From assembly GCA_902796745.1 (NCBI GenBank), contig CADBQC010000053.1:1-16180 (forward strand): 16,180 nucleotides of DNA, in the 5' to 3' direction. Source of the DNA: an uncultured Pseudomonadota bacterium. GTDB taxonomy: Bacteria > Pseudomonadota > Alphaproteobacteria > RUG11792. Every line of letters begins with the position of its first letter. Position 1 is the stretch's first letter. The notes under the pieces were generated by a model. That model saw only the letters and a program-made list of their open reading frames with translations, had not been told where the DNA came from and ran no database searches. Positions 12,550 through 16,180 of this stretch are shown here, piece by piece. The position numbers and the translations under genes are program-made.

Positions 12550-14480
12550 GCCTTTTGTCCTATCCTCTCTATTATATCTTGTATGCAGTCAGGGTTTGAT
12601 ATGGTGGTAAGGTCTTCAAAATCCTCAATATCGTGTGCAGCGATCTTACGCAGTATTCGACGCATAATCTTGCCTGAGCGCGTTTTCGGTAAATCGTTGA
12701 CTATAGCAATAACATCTGGACGAGTTATTGGACTGATTATATTTTTCACCCTTTCCGCTATCATCGCTTTAGCATTATTTCGCTGTTCCTCCGTAATTTC
12801 TTTTTTAAGAACGACGAATGCGTATATCCCTTCTCCTTTTATTTCATGTGGATATCCAACAACAGAAACTTCCGCAACAACTTCGGAACCAGCTATAACT
12901 TCCTCTATTTCGATTGGACTTATCCTGTGCCCAGAAACGTTGAGGACGTCGTCTATACGTCCGGTTACCCAGAAGTTTCCGTCAAAGTCAAAATACGCTT
13001 CATCGCCAGTGCAATAAACGTCATCTTTCGATTGCGAATAATAAGTTCTCTCTAATGCATTTTCAGAACCAAATATTTTGATTAACATTCCTGGCAATGG
13101 ATATTTTATAAACATTGCACCTGGCTTTTCCGGAGTTGTTATATCATTATCGTCATCGTCTTTTAAAATCAACTTACATCCGAAGAACTGTCGTCCGATA
13201 TGCCCATAGGTCTTCATGTCTTCGAGACAACTTAGTGGTGCGGTAGGTACGCCTCCAAGTTCTGTTTGCCCCCACATATTGACTATCGGACATCGTCCTT
13301 TTCCAACTTCATTGAAATACCAATACCAAGCGTCTCTGTTTAATATTTCTCCAAAAACACCGAGATATTTCAACGAATCGCGTGATGTATTTGCTAATGT
13401 TTCTTCGGCATTTTTCATCATAGCTCGCAGTGCCGTTGGTGCTGTATTAAACGAGGTTATCTTATGTTTATCGATTATTTCCCAGAAAATAGATTTTCGT
13501 GGATATGTTGGAATTCCTTCATAGAATACCGAGGTTACACCGTTGCACAACGCCGCGTATAAGGCGTATGCGTGACCTCCCATCCAGCCGATATCTCCAG
13601 AACCCCAAAATATTTCATCATCAAATTGATTGAAGAAATACTTCCCTGTTATGCTCGAAAACAACAAAAAACCACCAGTACTCATCGTTATGCCCTTCGG
13701 TTTTCCGACTGAGCCAGAGGTATAGAGAATAAACAACTCAGAATTTGCATCAGTATCTGCAATTTCGCATTCAGTCGACATATTGTCAACTTCTTTGTAA
13801 TAGTCAATATCCAGATCATCATCCCAAGTTATATCAATATTCTGTCGTCGCACTATAAGTGCTTTTATTTTCTGATTGCACAATTTCCGCGTTTTATCGA
13901 TATTATCCTTTAGACGGATGATTTTCCCGCCTCTTGCATTTCCATCGCAAGTTATAATGAAATTTGAATTACAATCGTTCATTCGCAATGCGACAGCGCT
14001 GGGTGAAAATCCTGCAAAAACAGCGGTATATGGTATTCCCAATCTAGCACATGCAAGGCACGCATATACTCCCTCAGGAACCATCGGCATATATACAGTT
14101 ACATAATCATTACGCGTTAACCCGTGTTTTTTCAACAAATTCGCAAACTTACAAACATTATTTCGCAATTGCTTGTACGTTATTATTTCAAACTTATCGA
14201 TATCTTCGCTTTGCCAAATAATCGCCGGCTTTTCTGGATGCTTTAAAGCATGGCGATCAACACAGTTGTAGCAAGCATTGATTTTCCCATCAGGAAACCA
14301 CAGCGTTTTCCCTTTTTCTCCCTTTTGCATAGTTATCGTTGGGACTTTTGTCCAAGATAACGTATCTATCTGTGCTTTCCAATATCCCTCGGGATTGGCC
14401 ACCGAGTATGCATATATTTCTTTATATATCTCTTCATTTCGCCAAGCGTCGGGATGCTGTAAAAATTCCTTCGTTATCAT
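12546..14480 (-). CDS. acs: AMP-forming acyl-CoA synthetase of the Acs family, altered acyl pocket
   Basis: The closest family is acetyl-CoA synthetase, which adenylates acetate and then forms acetyl-CoA. The 644 residues align along the whole length: an Acs N-terminal domain (1-60), YTSGSVGKPKG phosphate loop (253-263), EGIPTYP (321-327), NTAPTALRA (345-353), TGD (491-493), TGRIDDVLNVSGHR (506-519) and the catalytic C-terminal lysine K604 in PKTRSGKIMRR, also the acetylation site in Acs. However, the positions that shape the acetate pocket differ: GWMGGHAY (300-301) for GWVTGHSY, VFGEIL (376) for SVGEPI, and NMWGQTE (404) for TWWQTE. A longer or branched acid is therefore plausible, and the symbol marks family, not proven substrate. 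Start ATG 14480 has GAGG about 10 nt upstream. It lies 18 nt after nupC, in the same operon. Confidence 0.85.
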   Translation of the reverse strand: MITKEFLQHPDAWRNEEIYKEIYAYSVANPEGYWKAQIDTLSWTKVPTITMQKGEKGKTLWFPDGKINACYNCVDRHALKHPEKPAIIWQSEDIDKFEIITYKQLRNNVCKFANLLKKHGLTRNDYVTVYMPMVPEGVYACLACARLGIPYTAVFAGFSPSAVALRMNDCNSNFIITCDGNARGGKIIRLKDNIDKTRKLCNQKIKALIVRRQNIDITWDDDLDIDYYKEVDNMSTECEIADTDANSELFILYTSGSVGKPKGITMSTGGFLLFSSITGKYFFNQFDDEIFWGSGDIGWMGGHAYALYAALCNGVTSVFYEGIPTYPRKSIFWEIIDKHKITSFNTAPTALRAMMKNAEETLANTSRDSLKYLGVFGEILNRDAWYWYFNEVGKGRCPIVNMWGQTELGGVPTAPLSCLEDMKTYGHIGRQFFGCKLILKDDDDNDITTPEKPGAMFIKYPLPGMLIKIFGSENALERTYYSQSKDDVYCTGDEAYFDFDGNFWVTGRIDDVLNVSGHRISPIEIEEVIAGSEVVAEVSVVGYPHEIKGEGIYAFVVLKKEITEEQRNNAKAMIAERVKNIISPITRPDVIAIVNDLPKTRSGKIMRRILRKIAAHDIEDFEDLTTISNPDCIQDIIERIGQKA

Positions 14481-14498
14481 AAAATTACCGCCTCGTCT

Positions 14499-15737
14499 TT
14501 AAAAGAATATTCCTGCTATTGTCGCGGTTAATCCAGTCGCCAAAAAGCCCCCAATAAAAGCTTTCCCAATGATACTTGAAATATGCTTATGCCCTGGAGC
14601 TATTGCAGATAATCCTGCAACTGTGATTCCAATAGCAGAGAAGTTTCCAAAATTATTTATGGCATATATGGTCTTTACTACGCTTTCAGGGGATATCGCG
14701 ACTTTTGCTAAATCGAAAAATGCTATAGTTTCGTTTACAGCCAAACGTGTACCTATTATCTGAGATACAGCAGTTATGTCTTGCGAAGGTATTCCCATTA
14801 GCCAAGCATATGGGTACATGAATATTCCGAATATTCGTTGCAAAGTAATTGGTTCTCCTGCACAATTGGGCAATAAATCGAGAAGGTAATTTATCAACGC
14901 GATCAGTGCCACAGTCCCAATAAGAGAACCAACCACGCACCACCAGACAGTAAAGCCATCTGATAGTCCTTTTGTAACCGCATCCATAAAACCAGTATGT
15001 TCGGATTTTTCCTTTATTGACATATGGCTTGCATCGCCATCATCGCTAGGCATAGCTATTGATGTAACAATGAGAGCAGATATTACGCCCAATACCGATG
15101 AAATTATAATGTGTTTTAAAGCGTCGGGACAAACCGGTTCTATAACACTTGAATATATCGGCATAACTGCAGCAGAAGCTGTTGCGAAAGCTAACGTTAA
15201 AACAACAAACATCTCTGATTTCGGCAAAGTATTTAATTTGTTTTTTATTAAAAGCGGAGCATCCAGTTGCCCAACAAAAATTTTTGCAACAGCTACCATA
15301 CCGATGTACGACTTCACATTAAACACAAGCTTAAAAACGTATCCAAGAATATTAGATATAATTGGCAAAATTCTTAAATACCTTAGAGTAGCAGCCAGAG
15401 TGCTGACCAAAATAATGGTCGGTAGAACCTGGAATGCGAAAACAAAGGTATTGCTGTTTTCTTTTGCTTCAAATGGCAATTCGCCTCCACCGATATAGCC
15501 AAAGCAAAATTTCGTTCCTTCGATGGTCGCGTCTTTAAGTTTCATCACTCCCCTTGCAATCCACTCAATTGTCGAGACGCAAGCTGGGATATTGGTTAAT
15601 GCGAAAGCTACCAAAAGCTGAAGTAGAATGCCAAACAAAACGGGTTTCCAGTTTCGTTTCCATCTTATGTTCGATTTTTCTGATAAAAATATAGAAGCGA
15701 TGAGAAAAATACAATACCCAACGACCGCTCGCATCAT
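14499..15737 (-). CDS. nupC: Concentrative nucleoside transporter, NupC/CNT family
   Basis: CNT proteins import nucleosides across the inner membrane with H+ or Na+. The 412 residues have the full fold: N-terminal helices, the gate region FVFAFQVLPTIILVS (98-112), a first re-entrant half with KIFVGQLDAPLL (152-163), and a second half with NETIAF (335-340) and NNFGNFSAIGITVAGLSAIAPG (361-382). The ribose-contacting Asn-Glu, Asn and Ser positions of the second half are kept. In the first half, the base-recognition GQTE of characterised CNTs reads GQLD (156-159), suggesting a changed base preference. Start: two consecutive ATGs (15737, 15734); GAGTGG just upstream favours the first. It leads the nupC-acs pair. 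Nucleoside uptake fits a host-dependent lifestyle. Confidence 0.92.
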   Translation of the reverse strand: MMRAVVGYCIFLIASIFLSEKSNIRWKRNWKPVLFGILLQLLVAFALTNIPACVSTIEWIARGVMKLKDATIEGTKFCFGYIGGGELPFEAKENSNTFVFAFQVLPTIILVSTLAATLRYLRILPIISNILGYVFKLVFNVKSYIGMVAVAKIFVGQLDAPLLIKNKLNTLPKSEMFVVLTLAFATASAAVMPIYSSVIEPVCPDALKHIIISSVLGVISALIVTSIAMPSDDGDASHMSIKEKSEHTGFMDAVTKGLSDGFTVWWCVVGSLIGTVALIALINYLLDLLPNCAGEPITLQRIFGIFMYPYAWLMGIPSQDITAVSQIIGTRLAVNETIAFFDLAKVAISPESVVKTIYAINNFGNFSAIGITVAGLSAIAPGHKHISSIIGKAFIGGFLATGLTATIAGIFF

Positions 15738-15770
15738 TTATCCACTCGTTAAATGCGTAAACTTTTATGA

Positions 15771-15799
15771 AGTGTACAATATTTGTGAGCCGTCTTCAA
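15771..15799 (-). promoter_or_regulatory. Predicted promoter of the nupC-acs pair
   Basis: On the minus strand TTGAAG (15794-15799) and TACACT (15771-15776) are spaced by 17 bp; each matches consensus at four of six positions. The expected leader is about 27 nt. A second possible pair lies further upstream (TTGAGC, 18 bp, TGTAAT). The promoter sits inside a large interrupted inverted repeat, listed separately. Confidence 0.45.
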
Positions 15800-15818
15800 A
15801 TTTCATTACAAATTGTAC
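15774..15818. repeat. Interrupted inverted repeat around the nupC promoter
   Basis: The left arm GTACAATATTTGT (15774-15786) and right arm ACAAATTGTAC (15808-15818) pair with a single bulged A, leaving 21 nt between them. The -10 box of the predicted nupC promoter overlaps the left arm and the -35 lies in the loop. Half-sites about 34 bp apart (start to start) on either side of a promoter suit a dimeric or tetrameric repressor; alternatively this is a simple hairpin. Confidence 0.4.
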
Positions 15819-15933
15819 TACACAAACTGCTCAAAAAAGCGCACATCAATTTCAGTATTCCTAATCAAATATAGTAAGATTGGAAAAAGTATGGTAGAAG
15901 TTGAATCAGATATAGCAAAATGGAGATAAATTT

Positions 15934-16180
15934 ATGGTAAAATGTAGACATTGTGGGGGCGAAGAATTACGCAAAGATTGGGCAGTAAAAGGTAAACATA
16001 CTACTAGAGAAAATGAACAAAGATACAGTATGAACAAAAGTGTATTTGGGATAAACTAGAAGGCGTTCAAAATTCGTTAATAATAAAATGGATCAGAAAT
16101 TATTCTAAAATTTTAAAGGAATTAATCGCAATAGCCACTGTTGCAGAAACAATAAAGAACATTGAGATACTGGAGATGGA
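15934..16180 (+). pseudogene. IS1-family transposase fragment, internally deleted, runs off the right edge
   Basis: ATG 15934 has TGGAG 8 nt upstream and opens a 41-codon frame ending at TAG 16057-16059. It starts MVKCRHCGGEELRKDWAVKGK, the zinc-finger opening of IS1-type transposases, and reaches EQRY, but the second CxxC pair is replaced by unrelated residues. In the -1 frame from about 16032 the reading continues LEGVQNSLIIKWIRNYSKILKE and ends at the window edge in IEILEMD, corresponding to the helix-turn-helix tail and the first catalytic Asp of the DDE domain (InsB: AEMDEQW). The rest of the zinc finger and most of the HTH are missing. It differs in sequence from the 11184-11866 copy, so it is a different element or an older relative. 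No terminal repeat was found upstream; only a weak GATTG..AAA match occurs near 15875. Confidence 0.65.

Noticed and set aside
12546..14480. Assignment as acetoacetyl-CoA synthetase
   Set aside because: The full-length motif pattern (EGIPTYP, NTAPTALRA, VSGHRISPIEIE, PKTRSGKIMRR) is that of Acs/PrpE enzymes. The GWMM-type segment I recall for acetoacetyl-CoA synthetases is not present.
15867..15890. Terminal inverted repeat upstream of the right-edge transposase fragment
   Set aside because: Only GATTG and a few A residues agree with the GGGATTGACAA ends of the other element; this is too little to define an end.
1..16180. CRISPR array, toxin-antitoxin pair, restriction or other defence system
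   Set aside because: No spaced direct repeats were seen, and every sizeable supported gene is a recognisable housekeeping, transport, signalling or transposase gene.

Overview
The window comes from a low-GC, gene-dense bacterial chromosome. The block ntrY-ntrX-trkA, in that order, is typical of Alphaproteobacteria. The AT-rich composition, tightly overlapping genes, shortened NtrY, degenerate NtrX and decayed IS1-family insertion sequences suggest a host-associated lineage of the Rickettsiales/Holosporales type. That placement is inference; no rRNA or other phylogenetic marker is present.

Left part (1-5925, all minus strand). Transcription runs from a promoter and dyad near 5820-5838 through ntrY, ntrX, trkA and prmC, whose ends overlap by 4-11 nt. 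Below prmC, a good sigma70-like promoter (233-261) and an 18-bp near-palindrome precede the start of dnaX, which runs off the left edge.

Middle (5926-11183, all minus strand). A near-consensus promoter (11140-11168) drives a compact run: a membrane-anchored protein with two parvulin-like modules, a LOG-family nucleotide-binding protein, accB and accC (biotin carrier and biotin carboxylase of acetyl-CoA carboxylase), and pgeF. Gaps are 1-9 nt or overlaps.

Centre (11184-11866). A decayed but end-to-end IS1-family element of 683 bp, with 26-bp imperfect terminal inverted repeats, sits between the divergent promoters of the foldase operon and rdgB without destroying either.

Right part (11867-16180). 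rdgB (plus) converges on an acs-like gene (minus) so closely that their stop codons overlap. acs is preceded by nupC, a concentrative nucleoside transporter, and the two look like one operon with a promoter near 15771-15799. The right edge holds the 5' end of a second, differently broken IS1-family transposase gene.

The most interesting protein-level observations are an acyl-CoA synthetase whose four acetate-pocket positions all differ from canonical Acs (including WWQTE changed to MWGQTE), an NtrX with a damaged P-loop and no GAFTGA motif, a NupC with GQTE changed to GQLD, and an AccC with two altered biotin-site motifs. I found no defence system, CRISPR array, prophage, rRNA or tRNA, and no convincing intrinsic terminator.
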